Source of the DNA: Phycisphaerales bacterium
Lineage (GTDB): Bacteria > Planctomycetota > Phycisphaerae > UBA1845 > Fen-1342
DNA length: 64,000 nt
Direction: 5' to 3'
Assembly: GCA_016716475.1 (NCBI GenBank)
Contig: JADJWG010000002.1
Coordinates: 310,001 to 374,000, forward strand
This document shows, one piece after another, positions 50,201-59,202 of the stretch. The notes below the pieces were generated by a model. That model saw nothing but the letters and a program-made list of their open reading frames with translations, made no database searches and was not told the origin of the DNA. How positions within the stretch are numbered: position 1 is the stretch's first letter; each line of letters opens with the position of its first letter. The translations under genes were made by a program, and so were the position numbers.

Positions 50201-52058
50201 TGCCCGGGAGAAGAAGGACGACGGACTCGTCTTCGACGAGCTGGGCGTCGATCATGTTTTTATCGACGAGGCGCATTTCTTCAAGAACCTGGAGACGCCG
50301 ACCAAGATGGAGCGCGTCGCCGGCATCCAGACCGGCGGCAGCGAACGCGCCTTCGACGTGTACATGAAGGCGAGCTACCTGGGCGAGCAGCACCCCGGCC
50401 ACGGCGTGACCTTTGCCACCGGCACGCCGGTCTCGAACACGATGGTCGAGATGTACACCATGCAGCGTTTTCTCGACCCGGCCGGACTCAAGAGCCGCGG
50501 CTTGGAGCACTTCGACGCCTGGGCCGCCACCTTCGGCGAGGTCATCGACACGATGGAGATTTCACCGGACGGCGCGTCGCTCCGTCCGCGCAGCCGCTTT
50601 GCCAAGTTCACCAACCTGCCGGAACTCCAGCAGATGTTCCGCGCCTTCTCGGATGTTCAAACCGCCGGGATGCTCAACCTGCCCACGCCGAAGCTGGAAA
50701 CCGGCAAGGCGATTGTCGTGGCATGTCCCATGTCCGACGAACAGCACTCCTTGCAGGACAAGCTCGTGCAGCGCTACGAACGATTGCGCACGGAGAAGGT
50801 GGACCCGCGCGAGGACAACGCGCTCAACATCACCACCGACGGCCGCAAGCTGGCGCTTGACGGACGGATGCTCTCCGTCACGGCGACCGACCACCCCGGC
50901 TCGAAGATCAACCGCCTGGTCGAGCACGTCGCCGAAATCTGGCAACGAACCGCCGCCACGCGCGGCACGCAGATGATCTTCTGCGACATGGGCGTCCACC
51001 CGACGCCGTGGGGCTATTCAGCGTATGACGACGTGACGGAGAAACTCGTCGCGGCCGGCGTACCCCGGTCGCAGATCGCCGCCATCGGCGACGCCGATTC
51101 CGACGCCAAGAAACAGGCGCTGTTCGAGAAGGTCCGCAACGGCTCGGTGCGCGTGCTGATCGGCAGCACGCAGAAGATGGGCACCGGCACCAACGTCCAG
51201 CAGCGGCTGGTCGCCCTGCATCACCTGGACGCACCGTGGAAGCCGGCCGAGGTCGAGCAGCGCGAGGGCCGCATCCTGCGCCAGGGCAACACAAACGACG
51301 AAGTCGCGGTCTACCGCTACGTCACCGAAGGCTCGTTCGACGCCTACATGTGGCAGGCGCTCGAAACGAAAGCCCGGTTCATCGGGCAGGTCATCACCGG
51401 CAACAACGCCGCCCGCCGCGCCGAGGACGTGGGCGGGCAGGAACTTTCCTACGCCGAAGTGAAGGCGATTGCATCGGGCAACCCGGCGGTCCTGACGCTC
51501 GCCGAGGCCGACGCCGAGTTGCAGCGGTTGTCGCTGCTGCGCAAGAACCACCTCGACGAGCAGTACGTTGCCCGCCGCAGCGTGCGCGACCTGCCGGGCA
51601 GGATCGGCAGGTATTCCGAGCGGTTAGCGAGCCTCCACGCCGACCACGCCACCGTCATGGCTCACGCCGGCGACGACATCGTCATCGGGGACCGCGCGTA
51701 CCAGCGCGAGGACGCAGCGGCCGTGCTCGGCAAACGCCTGGAGGCGCTGCCGCAGGCGGTCCGCGAGGAGCAGCGCGTCCCGCTCGGCGTGTACCGGGGC
51801 TGCGCTTCTGCCTCGTGCTCTGCCCGCAGTTCCCGCCGGAGGTCTATCTCGAAGGCGCCACCACCCGCATGGACCGCCTCACCCGTGGCAGCCACGGCCC
51901 GCGCGCCGTGCTCAACGCCCTCGACCGCCTGTGCAACGGGTATGGCGGCGAGGTGTCCCGACTCCGGCAGGACCTTTCCATCGCCGAGACGCAGCTACGC
52001 GATTACCAGGCCCGCATCGGCAATCCGTTCATCCACGAAGCGTACCAGGCGGAGCTGA
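47262..52058 (+). CDS. Large methylase-helicase (P1 DarB-like), frameshifted near its end
   Basis: I start at ATG 47262, though no ribosome-binding site supports it and the frame is open upstream. The N-terminal methyltransferase domain has the SAM motif LILEPGCGVGNFMS and GNVPFADIRLDY, where catalytic NPPY/F is NVPF. The SF2/SNF2 helicase follows: HAVGAGKTFTMAATG, FIDEAHFFKN, FATGTPVSNT, and GSTQKMGTGTNVQQRL with EQREGRILRQGN. Such proteins occur in phages, plasmids and ICEs and are linked to antirestriction. The true C-terminus continues in another frame after about 51800; codons 51800-52058 of this frame are not family-like. Confidence 0.85.
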   Translation: MDEEDAAPGAGERLSHPPDTSEEQNEQPPGGTHAPIAQVAGGEKEKARDILAAIRTLKAIEHEKRQATPEEKRILAKFPGFGPVALSIFPDPVTGRYKDAGWQLLGEELKALLTPAEYDSAKRTTFNAFYTSPTVIGAIHDAIARLGVPEDGLILEPGCGVGNFMSQGSGRHRFIGVELDSISGRIARSLHPEHDIRIEYFRDTKLPEDRIDAAVGNVPFADIRLDYHGQKLALHDFFIARSVDALRPRGVLAVVTSHFTLDKQNAAIREYLASKADFVGAIRLPSDAFKREGTAVVTDILFLRKRAPGEPEHHADPDWLGVAPLEIEGVKVQVNRYFLSHPEMVLGDWSRKDTLYGGEGYSIRGTGDLAAKLKDAVQRLPAFAPQRAEPTTDEPAPAFTPPPPEKHVGEGSFFVASDQSINQLVNGQAVPVVYGGAALKAGGALTGRRLAALIGLRDCARRVLQSQNEDWPGESREDARRELGRAYDRFQRTYGPINKTTFSESRDGSVIRRRPNLVKFLEDPDAMLVMSLEEYDEVTGKAAKAAIMTKDVVGRTPPVTHVRSAEEGLLVSLNQRGRVDLPFIAELYGKPEQQVIAELGDLVYHDPESRAWQTADDYLSGNVRAKLPKAERAGPEYARNAEALRRVQPEDVLPGDIDANLGAPWIPASDIQAFAADLFHVEPEAVPVAHLEKDAVWSLDAGHAAKASVAATSDYGTARANGAWLLELALNMKSPTIYDVIDHGDKEERVVNQEETMAAREKQKLIKERFRAWVFADPERTERLVRTYNDTYNNLRPRLFDGSHLDFPGMNRTISLRPHQTAAVWRGMSSGNTLLAHAVGAGKTFTMAATGMKMKQAGLVKKPMYVVPNHLLEQFAREFMQLYPNAKLLVATKDDLRRDRRKLLTAKIASGDWDGILVTHSSFERIGMSREYQEKFLTGQIAEYDELLCQHAGAKGANRNIIKQIEKQKAARVERLKDLLAREKKDDGLVFDELGVDHVFIDEAHFFKNLETPTKMERVAGIQTGGSERAFDVYMKASYLGEQHPGHGVTFATGTPVSNTMVEMYTMQRFLDPAGLKSRGLEHFDAWAATFGEVIDTMEISPDGASLRPRSRFAKFTNLPELQQMFRAFSDVQTAGMLNLPTPKLETGKAIVVACPMSDEQHSLQDKLVQRYERLRTEKVDPREDNALNITTDGRKLALDGRMLSVTATDHPGSKINRLVEHVAEIWQRTAATRGTQMIFCDMGVHPTPWGYSAYDDVTEKLVAAGVPRSQIAAIGDADSDAKKQALFEKVRNGSVRVLIGSTQKMGTGTNVQQRLVALHHLDAPWKPAEVEQREGRILRQGNTNDEVAVYRYVTEGSFDAYMWQALETKARFIGQVITGNNAARRAEDVGGQELSYAEVKAIASGNPAVLTLAEADAELQRLSLLRKNHLDEQYVARRSVRDLPGRIGRYSERLASLHADHATVMAHAGDDIVIGDRAYQREDAAAVLGKRLEALPQAVREEQRVPLGVYRGCASASCSARSSRRRSISKAPPPAWTASPVAATARAPCSTPSTACATGMAARCPDSGRTFPSPRRSYAITRPASAIRSSTKRTRRS

Positions 52059-52363
52059 CCCGCCTGCGTGACCAACTCAAAGCCCGCTTGGCCGGCATGA
52101 CGCCGGAATCGGAAACCGACTCGACACCGGCGACTACCGCTGAACTGGCCGAGAGGATCAAGTCGCTGAAGGCCGAGCACACCATCGAAGCGGCGCCCGA
52201 GCGTACCGGCACCCGTCATTTCGACGCCGAGGAACCCGTCACGACGCGCATCCGCCGTCGTGGCGATTCGGAGCCGCCTCCGAAGCCGCCGGAAGACGCG
52301 CGGAGTATGTTCTGGCGTAGTTTCACTGCACCGAGAAGGGAACCTGCTTCCATCGGGGTCTGA
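51800..52363 (+). pseudogene. Out-of-frame C-terminal part of the methylase-helicase
   Basis: After LGVYRG the family-like sequence resumes one frame over: LRFCLVLCPQFPPEVYLEGA, then LNALDRLCNGYGGEVSRLRQ and a coiled-coil tail, to the stop at 52363. Loss of one C in the run ccggggctgcg (expected ggcctgcg) near 51800 would explain it. It could be a true disabling mutation or a sequencing error. Confidence 0.75.
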
Positions 52364-52525
52364 CGTTGTGCGGGCGCGAGTGAGGGCCGCGGCGGTCACG
52401 ATTGGTGCCAGCGGGGTCACTTCCGTTGAATCCGGCAACCACGACGGGCCCTGCGGCATTGACTCGCCCGCGCTTCGGTGATACGTCCGAATCGACTAGA
52501 ATCGCTGCCAAACCGGGGTTGCCGC

Positions 52526-53791
52526 ATGACCGAACCGACCATCCTCTGCCCCAACTGCAAGACCGAGATCAAGCTCACGGAGTCGCTCGCGGCGCCGTTG
52601 CTTGAATCGACCCGCAAACAGTTCGAGCAGCGGCTCGCCCAGAAGGAATCGGAGATCGGCAAGCGGGAAGCAGCGGTCAAGGAGCAACAGGCATCGCTCG
52701 CCAAGGCCCAGGAATCCATCGACGACCAGGTTGCCGCCAGGCTGAAAACCGAGCGTGCAGTGATCGCTGCAGCCGAGGCCAAGAAGGCCCGCGACGCTGT
52801 TGCCGATGACATCGCCAAGGCACAGCAGGAGAAATCCGCGACCGAGGCTGCGCTCAAAGACCGGGACGCGAAGCTGGCCGAAGCCCGGAAGAACGAGCTT
52901 GAACTTCGGCAGGACCGCCAGCGGCTCCAGGAGGAGAAGGAGCAGTTCGAGCTTGAGAAGCAGCGGGCCATCGACGCCGAACGGGCGAAGATTCGTGAGT
53001 CGGCACAAAAGGACGCCGACGAGCAGGCCCGCCTGAGAATCGCCGAGAAGGACAAGACGATCACGGATTTGCAGACGAAGTTGCAGGACGCCCTGCGCAA
53101 GGCCGAGCAGGGCTCGCAGCAGCTTCAAGGCGAAATCCAGGAGCTTGAACTAGAGGCCATCCTGCGCGAGAAGTTTCCACGGGACACCATCGAGCCGGTC
53201 GCGAAGGGCGAGCACGGCGGGGACGTGCTGCATCGCGTGTTCGGGCCGTCAGGTCAGCCTTGCGGCACCATCCTCTGGGAGTCGAAGCGCACGAAGAACT
53301 GGAGCGACGGCTGGCTCGCCAAGGTCCGCGAGGACATGCGCGCCGCCGGCGCCGAAGTCGCCATCGTCGCGTCGCACGTGCTCCCGAAGGACACCGACCC
53401 GTTCAGCCTGATCGACGGGGTCTGGGTCACGTCATTCAAGTGCGCCGTGCCCGTTGCCGTCGCGCTGCGCCACACGCTGATTGAACTCGCCGCGACCAGG
53501 GCGGCGGGTGAGGGGCAGCAGACGAAGATGGAAATGGTCTACCAGTACCTCACCGGCCCGCGCTTCCGCCACCGCGTCCAGGCGATTGTGGAGAAGTTCA
53601 CCGACATGCAGGATGATCTGGAGAAAGAGCGCAAGGTCATGACCAAGCATTGGGCGAAGCGCGAGGAGCAGATTCGCGGTGTCATCGAATCGACCGCCGG
53701 CATGTACGGCGACCTCCAGGGCATCGCGGGAAAGACGCTCCAGGAGATCGACGGATTGGACATGAAGATGTTGGAAGCAGAACAAGGCTAA
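52526..53791 (+). CDS. DUF2130 protein
   Basis: The start is ATG 52526 (MTEPTILCPNCKTEIKLTES). The 421-residue protein has an N-terminal CPNC zinc-finger-like start. A long coiled coil runs from about 25 to 215. The globular DUF2130 domain lies at about 215-420 (LEAILREKFPRDTIEPVAKG, ILWESKRTKNWSDGWLAKVR). The WESKRTKNW segment resembles the K-containing core of PD-(D/E)XK/RmuC-type nuclease folds, so a nuclease or DNA-binding role is possible. It is 33 bp before gajA and probably co-transcribed with the Gabija genes. Whether it is part of that system is unknown. Confidence 0.82.
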   Translation: MTEPTILCPNCKTEIKLTESLAAPLLESTRKQFEQRLAQKESEIGKREAAVKEQQASLAKAQESIDDQVAARLKTERAVIAAAEAKKARDAVADDIAKAQQEKSATEAALKDRDAKLAEARKNELELRQDRQRLQEEKEQFELEKQRAIDAERAKIRESAQKDADEQARLRIAEKDKTITDLQTKLQDALRKAEQGSQQLQGEIQELELEAILREKFPRDTIEPVAKGEHGGDVLHRVFGPSGQPCGTILWESKRTKNWSDGWLAKVREDMRAAGAEVAIVASHVLPKDTDPFSLIDGVWVTSFKCAVPVAVALRHTLIELAATRAAGEGQQTKMEMVYQYLTGPRFRHRVQAIVEKFTDMQDDLEKERKVMTKHWAKREEQIRGVIESTAGMYGDLQGIAGKTLQEIDGLDMKMLEAEQG

Positions 53792-53824
53792 CGCCAATCG
53801 CAATCACCAGGAGCGTCTGGAACG

Positions 53825-55663
53825 ATGTACTTATCGACCGTCGAGATCACGAACTTCCGGTCGCTCAAGGAGCTACGGCTCGACCTCCAAGCAGGTCTGA
53901 ACGTTCTGGTTGGTCGCAACAACACAGGCAAGACGAATCTGCTCCAGGCAATCCGTCATGCGCTTGGACCAGGCGCGTCACGTGGTGATGCTCTATGGCT
54001 CGAACGTGACGATTTCTACCGAGAGTCGTCGAAAGACACGACTGAGCGCACAATTTCCGTCACATTGACCTTCGCCGGGTTGTCGGACGCCCAGCGCGCC
54101 CACTTTTTCGAGATCGTCGATTTTGACCTCGCCGACCTCCCGAAGTCCAAGGCGATCATTCGCTTTGAGGCATCGTGGCCTAAGGGGAAACGCCAGGCGT
54201 CAATCAAGCGAACAGGTGGTCCTCCAACGGCCGAGCCTCCGGAGGTTCCGACCAAGCTCTTGGAGTCATTGCCGATAACATTTCTTCCAGCACTCCGCAA
54301 CGCGGAAGCATCGTTGGCCCCGGGATACCGGAGCCGGCTTGCTCTTCTTCTTCGAGACTTGGCCGAGCGAAAGGGCGGCAGCACCCAGGCCGATATCGAG
54401 GCCATCTACACCAAGGCGAATGCCGACCTGGAGCAGCGCCCACTTATCAGCGAGACGAAGCAATCGCTTCAGACGACCACCAGGGACCTCGCAGGCAGCG
54501 ATTACTCGGCGTCGGCGGTCAAGGCTGCTGAGGTCGAATTCGAGAGGATTCTTCGCACACTGCAAGTACAGATGGACGGTGCGCCAATCGGTGCGTTGGA
54601 CGCCAATGGGCTGGGGTACAACAACCTCCTGTACATGGCGGTCGTGCTTGAACACCTCAAGTCGCCCGACCCAGACGAGAGCCCCCTGTTTCTCATTGAG
54701 GAGCCGGAAGCGCACCTTCACCCTCAACTGACAATGCTCCTTGCTGATTATCTCGCCAACAAGACGCCAGGCACGAGTACGCCGCAGACGATCGTGACGA
54801 CGCATTCCCCAACGCTGGCCGCAAGTGTCCCGCCGAGCCGCGTACTTGTGCTGTTTACAGATCACACAACTCGCCAACTCCGCTGCAACAGCGTCGCCAA
54901 GGCCAGCATGGACGACAAAGAGCAGGGTGAGCTGCAACGGATGATGGACATCACCAGGGCAACCCTTTACTTTGCAAAGGCGGCGCTTCTTGTTGAAGGC
55001 ATTTCGGAATCGCTGCTGGTCCCCGTATTGGCAAGACGGCTCGGCCACGATTTGGCCAAACTACACATTTCAGTAATCCCGATTTGCGGTGTCGCATTTG
55101 AGACATTCAAGAAGCTGCTTGACTCCCAGGTGCTCGGAATCCCCGCTGCGCTCGTGACCGATGCTGATCCGCCAGTGCCGGCCGACACGGCCTGGAAAGA
55201 GGCCACGCCAGAATCCGAGAACGGGAGCTTCAAGCTGTCCGACCGCACGACAAAGCTCGTGTCCCTCTTCACATCGCACCCTACCGTAAGGGTGTTCCAC
55301 TCTAGACTCACGCTTGAATACGACCTTGCCGAGGCCGGCGACGGAAACGCGAGCATCATGGCCGGAGTTTGGGAGGGGTGCTTCGCAACGCGGCCACGTA
55401 CCTTCAACAAAGAGCTTGTCGCTGACGCTGGTACCACCAAGCAAGCAAAGGCGCTTGTCGCGTGGCGTGGAATCTGCCGGGCGAATCCGACGTGCAGCAA
55501 GGCCGAGTTCTCGCACCGCCTTGCGGCTCAACTCGACAGGCGCAGTGCCACAGGCGAGTTCAGTGACACCTTCGACGTACCCGATTACTTGAAGCACGCG
55601 ATTGAGTATGTAGTGGCCAGCGTCACCCCACCCGCTTCGACTCCTGGAGACGCTGGCGTATGA
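53825..55663 (+). CDS. gajA: Gabija defence protein GajA (OLD-family ATPase-nuclease)
   Basis: The 612-residue protein has an N-terminal ABC/SMC-like ATPase with Walker A VGRNNTGKTNLL (residues about 28-39) and Walker B LFLIEEPEAHLHPQ, then the H-loop TTHSPTL. A C-terminal TOPRIM domain has the catalytic Glu in ALLVEGISESLLVP and the Asp pair in TDADPP. This OLD-family layout followed by a UvrD-like gene defines Gabija, where GajA is a nucleotide-gated DNA nicking endonuclease active against phage. AGGAG precedes the ATG. It overlaps gajB by 4 bp. Confidence 0.9.
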   Translation: MYLSTVEITNFRSLKELRLDLQAGLNVLVGRNNTGKTNLLQAIRHALGPGASRGDALWLERDDFYRESSKDTTERTISVTLTFAGLSDAQRAHFFEIVDFDLADLPKSKAIIRFEASWPKGKRQASIKRTGGPPTAEPPEVPTKLLESLPITFLPALRNAEASLAPGYRSRLALLLRDLAERKGGSTQADIEAIYTKANADLEQRPLISETKQSLQTTTRDLAGSDYSASAVKAAEVEFERILRTLQVQMDGAPIGALDANGLGYNNLLYMAVVLEHLKSPDPDESPLFLIEEPEAHLHPQLTMLLADYLANKTPGTSTPQTIVTTHSPTLAASVPPSRVLVLFTDHTTRQLRCNSVAKASMDDKEQGELQRMMDITRATLYFAKAALLVEGISESLLVPVLARRLGHDLAKLHISVIPICGVAFETFKKLLDSQVLGIPAALVTDADPPVPADTAWKEATPESENGSFKLSDRTTKLVSLFTSHPTVRVFHSRLTLEYDLAEAGDGNASIMAGVWEGCFATRPRTFNKELVADAGTTKQAKALVAWRGICRANPTCSKAEFSHRLAAQLDRRSATGEFSDTFDVPDYLKHAIEYVVASVTPPASTPGDAGV

Positions 55664-57528
55664 CAACACCCACGCTCGAACAGGCGGCGGTGCTCGACAG
55701 CACAGCGCGCGTGCGAGTCGTTCGCGCAGCGCCCGGAAGCGGCAAGACATGGCTCGTTGCAGAGTTGATTCGACGTGAGTTGGACCATTGGGCGACAACG
55801 ACGAACGGCATCGCCGCGCTCTCATTCACGCGAGTCGGCGGCGACGAAATCCGCAGAGCCGTTGGCCACGAACTCACCCACCCGCACTTCGTCGGAACCA
55901 TCGACGCATTCCTCTTCCGATACGTCGTTCGCCCGTTTCTCCGCCGTTGCTGTCCGACCTTCGCCGATCCCCGCTTGGTTCCGGGAGAGTGGGGAGCGGA
56001 GCATTGGAGCAACTACGCACGGAACCAAAAGACCACAGTGGGTCAGGGTATCAATCTCTTTGGGTGTGTGTGCATAGATGAGCATCAAGGAGAAGCAGTA
56101 GTAGCTCACAAACCACACCCGGCTCAACCGCTTCGACGACTCACGGGCAACGACTTGTCTCAAGTAAAGACAGCGAAGAAGAGCATTTGGGAACGCAGCG
56201 GTCAGCTTACGCACTCGGATGCCGCCCTCTGGGCCAGCAAAGTACTAGACCATCAGACGTGGGGGCACGCAGTTCGTGCCGAAATCGTTCGGCGCTTCCC
56301 GCTCCTGATCGTTGATGAACTTCAGGACACAGGACACTTCCTGGGCAAGAGCGTTCGACTGCTTCTTGGCGAAGCGGCGGTTCGCGGGGTATTGGTGGGC
56401 GACCCTGACCAAGCCATTTACGAGTTCAACGGTGCCAGGCCCGATTTGTTCAGCCGCTTTGAGTCCATGGCGGGTGCCTTTACGTTTCCGCTCGCGAGCA
56501 GCCGACGATGCACCGCGGCTGTTTGCGACGCGGCAAAGCACGTCAAGGACTCCGGAGGTGTAATCGGTCCTGCACAAGGCAGGCATGGCCGAGCGATTCT
56601 TGTGCGATATGGCAACATGCAGTCGGATATCCCCTGCATCGTTGACGCAGTTCGAGGGAACCGAAGCGACGTGCGCCTCAAGGTCGTCGCGCGCGGACGC
56701 GCGACCGTCGAAGACCTTGCAGGACGGCACGTCGAAACCCCTCCATCTCTGTGGTGTCGTCCTCTCACCCATATCCATCGTGCCGTTGTCCTCTTTCGGC
56801 AAGGCAAGAATGTGGCCGCACTCGTTGCGGCCAGAGCAGCGCTTGAACTTGCCGTGTTCGGGCACGAGGGCGCAAGCGACAAAACGCTGACCGACTCCAA
56901 GATTGACTCTCGCGACTGGAAAGCGCTTGCCGTGCGATGCCTTTTGCGGGCCAACGCGATCGTCACATCCGGCACGCTGTTCGACTGGCAAACGGCAGCC
57001 GGTGAGGCCCTCGACACGGAACTCATCGCATTCAAGCTGGACCCAGCTCTCGACTTCGCGAACGGAAAGCTCACTCCACAGAAACGAGCCGGCTGGGACA
57101 GATTGGTTGCTGCTTTCGTATCGCAACCAGGCTCAGAAGCACCAGCCCTCGTCGGCGTGCCGGTCCTGACTGTTCACGGCGTCAAGGGTGAGACTCACGA
57201 CCTGACGGTATTTGTGTGTCCGCCGACTACCCAACCTGCTCGATGTCCATCTGCCGTGTGGTGGTCAGCAAACGATGAGGATCGTGAGGAGAAGCGTATC
57301 GCCTACGTCGCCATGACCCGGACGCAGGGTGACTTGATAGTGTGCGTCTCAGATGCGTGCTACCAACGGTTCATCGACAACAGAGGGCCGTTCGTCGCCG
57401 CCTTTGAGAGCATGACAGTTGAAGGGTTCGTCGCCGCGCTGGCCCAGGGTGTCGGTGTGCCCCCAGCTCCCGGCTCTGATTTCGATGTCGGCCAAGTTCG
57501 GGACGAGGTCGCCACGATTCCCGTCTGA
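55660..57528 (+). CDS. gajB: Gabija defence protein GajB (UvrD/PcrA-like helicase)
   Basis: The 622-residue SF1A helicase has Walker A VRAAPGSGKTWLVAEL (about 22-37), a motif Ia-like ALSFTRVGGDEIRRAVG, Walker B LLIVDELQDTG with GDPDQAIYEFNG, motif V VHGVKGETHD and motif VI YVAMTRTQGDLIV. In Gabija, GajB joins GajA in a large complex and senses DNA ends or nucleotide depletion. The ATGA overlap with gajA ensures joint expression. Base composition of gajAB looks lower in GC than the flanking transfer genes, consistent with separate acquisition. Confidence 0.9.
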   Translation: MTTPTLEQAAVLDSTARVRVVRAAPGSGKTWLVAELIRRELDHWATTTNGIAALSFTRVGGDEIRRAVGHELTHPHFVGTIDAFLFRYVVRPFLRRCCPTFADPRLVPGEWGAEHWSNYARNQKTTVGQGINLFGCVCIDEHQGEAVVAHKPHPAQPLRRLTGNDLSQVKTAKKSIWERSGQLTHSDAALWASKVLDHQTWGHAVRAEIVRRFPLLIVDELQDTGHFLGKSVRLLLGEAAVRGVLVGDPDQAIYEFNGARPDLFSRFESMAGAFTFPLASSRRCTAAVCDAAKHVKDSGGVIGPAQGRHGRAILVRYGNMQSDIPCIVDAVRGNRSDVRLKVVARGRATVEDLAGRHVETPPSLWCRPLTHIHRAVVLFRQGKNVAALVAARAALELAVFGHEGASDKTLTDSKIDSRDWKALAVRCLLRANAIVTSGTLFDWQTAAGEALDTELIAFKLDPALDFANGKLTPQKRAGWDRLVAAFVSQPGSEAPALVGVPVLTVHGVKGETHDLTVFVCPPTTQPARCPSAVWWSANDEDREEKRIAYVAMTRTQGDLIVCVSDACYQRFIDNRGPFVAAFESMTVEGFVAALAQGVGVPPAPGSDFDVGQVRDEVATIPV

Positions 57529-58039
57529 CGCTCCGACTGTCCGTCTATCTGAAAACGACTGACGCGGCACATAACGCTTGCCGCCCACTGCCTTCGCCAA
57601 GCAGCATGGGCGTGACGACCCCTTTCGCCCGAAGCAGCGCCGCGGCCACTTGCATCCGTTCGCCTCGACCCGCGTCGGGCAGAGGCAGCAAACCCGCACG
57701 CCGTTCCGCATCGTGAACCCGCCAGCATCGGCATCAGGTGATCGCTGCGCACTCGCATCGGCGTTGACGTAGGCCGCCGGCGATTCCGCTTGTCCCGGCT
57801 TTCAGTCGCGCCGCTTCGGCCGTCGCCGCTGCGCTTCCCGCCTCCGAGTCATGCACGCCTCACGCCGGACGCGGCTATCGCCGCCCTGCGGGTTCCGTCC
57901 GTCATTCGTCCTGCACCGCTTCGCGGGACTCTCCGGCGTGCTGCCGGCCTGCGCGCCGCTCGCTCCTTTGCCACCCGCGAGTGGCCCCTCGTGCCTTGCG
58001 AAGGGGCCGCACATCGCGGGTCCCGGCAAGGAGCAAACC
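57529..58039. other. Long leader before the ArdC-like gene
   Basis: 511 bp without a supported gene. Just before the AAGGAG ribosome-binding site is a nested hairpin: cccgcga (57974-57980) with tcgcggg (58014-58020), enclosing ggcccct (57983-57989) with aggggcc (58002-58008). The arrangement parallels the leader at 37493-37511. Confidence 0.5.
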
Positions 58040-58858
58040 ATGAAAGCCGAACAAGCCAAGAAGATCGCCGACCAGGCCCTCGAACAACTCGCCGAAGCGC
58101 TCAAGAGCGGACGCAGCGAGGAACTCACCCGCTACCTCGCCATGCTGGCACGGTTCCACAAGTACAGCTTCGGGAACGTCATGCTGATCCTCTCGCAGAT
58201 GCCCGACGCGACGCACGTCGCAGGCTTCCACACCTGGCGTCAGATGGGACGCTTCGTCAAGAGGGGCGAGAAGGGCATCGTCATCATCGCGCCGATGGTC
58301 CTGCGCAAGCAGGACGACCAGGCGAAGGACGGCGACAAGCCCGAATCCATCCTCCGCTTCCGCGGCGTCTACGTCTTCGACGTGTCGCAGACCGACGGCG
58401 AGCCGCTCCCCGAGCCGACCCGCATCAACGGCGACCCCGGCGCCCACATCGACCGCCTGTGCCAGGTCATCGCCGGGCGCGGCATCACGCTCGACAACGC
58501 CGACGTGCCGTCCGATGCCCTGGGAGTTTCCCGGGGCGGCCGCATCAGCATCCGTCCCGGCCTGGAGCCGGCCGTCGAGTTCTCCGTCACTGTCCACGAG
58601 TTCGCCCACGAGCTGCTCCACCGCGGCAAGGACCGCCCGGCCAGCAAGACCGTCCGCGAAACCGAGGCCGAGGCCGTCGCCTTCGTCGTCTGCCAGGCGA
58701 TCGGCCTGGAGACCGGCACCGCCGCCAGCGACTACATCCAGCTCTTCGACGGCAAGACCGAAACGCTGGCGCAGTCCCTCGACCGCATCCAGCACATCGC
58801 CGCCGAGATCATCGCGGCGCTCCACGACGCCCCCGACGAGCAGGCGCACGCCGCCTGA
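58040..58858 (+). CDS. ArdC-like antirestriction protein
   Basis: The start is ATG 58040 (MKAEQAKKIADQALEQLAEA) after AAGGAG. The 272-residue protein has an N-terminal ssDNA-binding ArdC domain (about 10-140, with GFHTWRQMGRFVKRGEKGI). A C-terminal zincin-like metallopeptidase domain carries HEFAHELLH near 193 and a downstream ETEAEAVAFVV helix with the third ligand. ArdC proteins protect incoming plasmid ssDNA from restriction. It sits between two defence loci in the element and ends in a strong terminator. Confidence 0.85.
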   Translation: MKAEQAKKIADQALEQLAEALKSGRSEELTRYLAMLARFHKYSFGNVMLILSQMPDATHVAGFHTWRQMGRFVKRGEKGIVIIAPMVLRKQDDQAKDGDKPESILRFRGVYVFDVSQTDGEPLPEPTRINGDPGAHIDRLCQVIAGRGITLDNADVPSDALGVSRGGRISIRPGLEPAVEFSVTVHEFAHELLHRGKDRPASKTVRETEAEAVAFVVCQAIGLETGTAASDYIQLFDGKTETLAQSLDRIQHIAAEIIAALHDAPDEQAHAA

Positions 58859-58868
58859 CTCTTCACCG

Positions 58869-58904
58869 CACCCCGGCGGGCAGCCGCCGGGGTGTCTTTC
58901 TGTT
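58869..58904 (+). terminator. Intrinsic terminator after the ArdC-like gene
   Basis: caccccggcgg (58869-58879) pairs perfectly with ccgccggggtg (58884-58894) around gcag, followed by tctttctgtt. The next 240 bp up to the promoter at 59147 show no gene. Confidence 0.85.
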
Positions 58905-59146
58905 GGAAGAGGCGGCGCGCGACACGGAGCGGGGACAGGGCCGCGAGGCATTCGCGAATTGTGCCGCAGCCTGTGGCAGAATCGTCGGGCAAGCCAGGGA
59001 AAGCCAATGGTGCCACCGCCGGTGGCACAATTGCAGCCTCCGGCGCGTCCAGCTTCGGATTGCCAGCCCCGACCCACCGATCCCGCTGATGGTGCGGAGA
59101 CGCGGCCCTCGCCCTCTACCCCCTCCGAGCAGATACGCAAGCAGGG

Positions 59147-59175
59147 TTGACATGTCTATCATGCTCCGATAGACA
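59147..59175 (+). promoter_or_regulatory. Promoter with overlapping operator before the HTH gene
   Basis: TTGACA (59147-59152), a 17-bp spacer and TAGACA (59170-59175). The spacer and -10 are covered by the perfect inverted repeat tgtctatc-atgctcc-gatagaca (59153-59175). This arrangement is expected for autorepression, probably by the 91-residue HTH protein 28 bp downstream. Confidence 0.7.
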
Positions 59176-59202
59176 GGTAGCGGCGGTCAGGAGGCCCCGC
59201 GG

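Noticed and set aside
47058..50510. 1150-codon open frame on the minus strand opposite the methylase-helicase
   Set aside because: It is the mirror of a high-GC coding gene whose third positions are G/C; the plus-strand product has full helicase and methylase motifs, while this one has none.
51780..51830. Programmed ribosomal frameshift in the methylase-helicase
   Set aside because: No slippery heptamer, stop codon or downstream pseudoknot stands out at the join; a one-base deletion explains it more simply.
57902..59140. 412-codon minus-strand frame opposite the ArdC-like gene
   Set aside because: Shadow of the ArdC-like gene, which has HEFAH and a terminator; the antisense product is Gly/Ala/Arg-rich without motifs.
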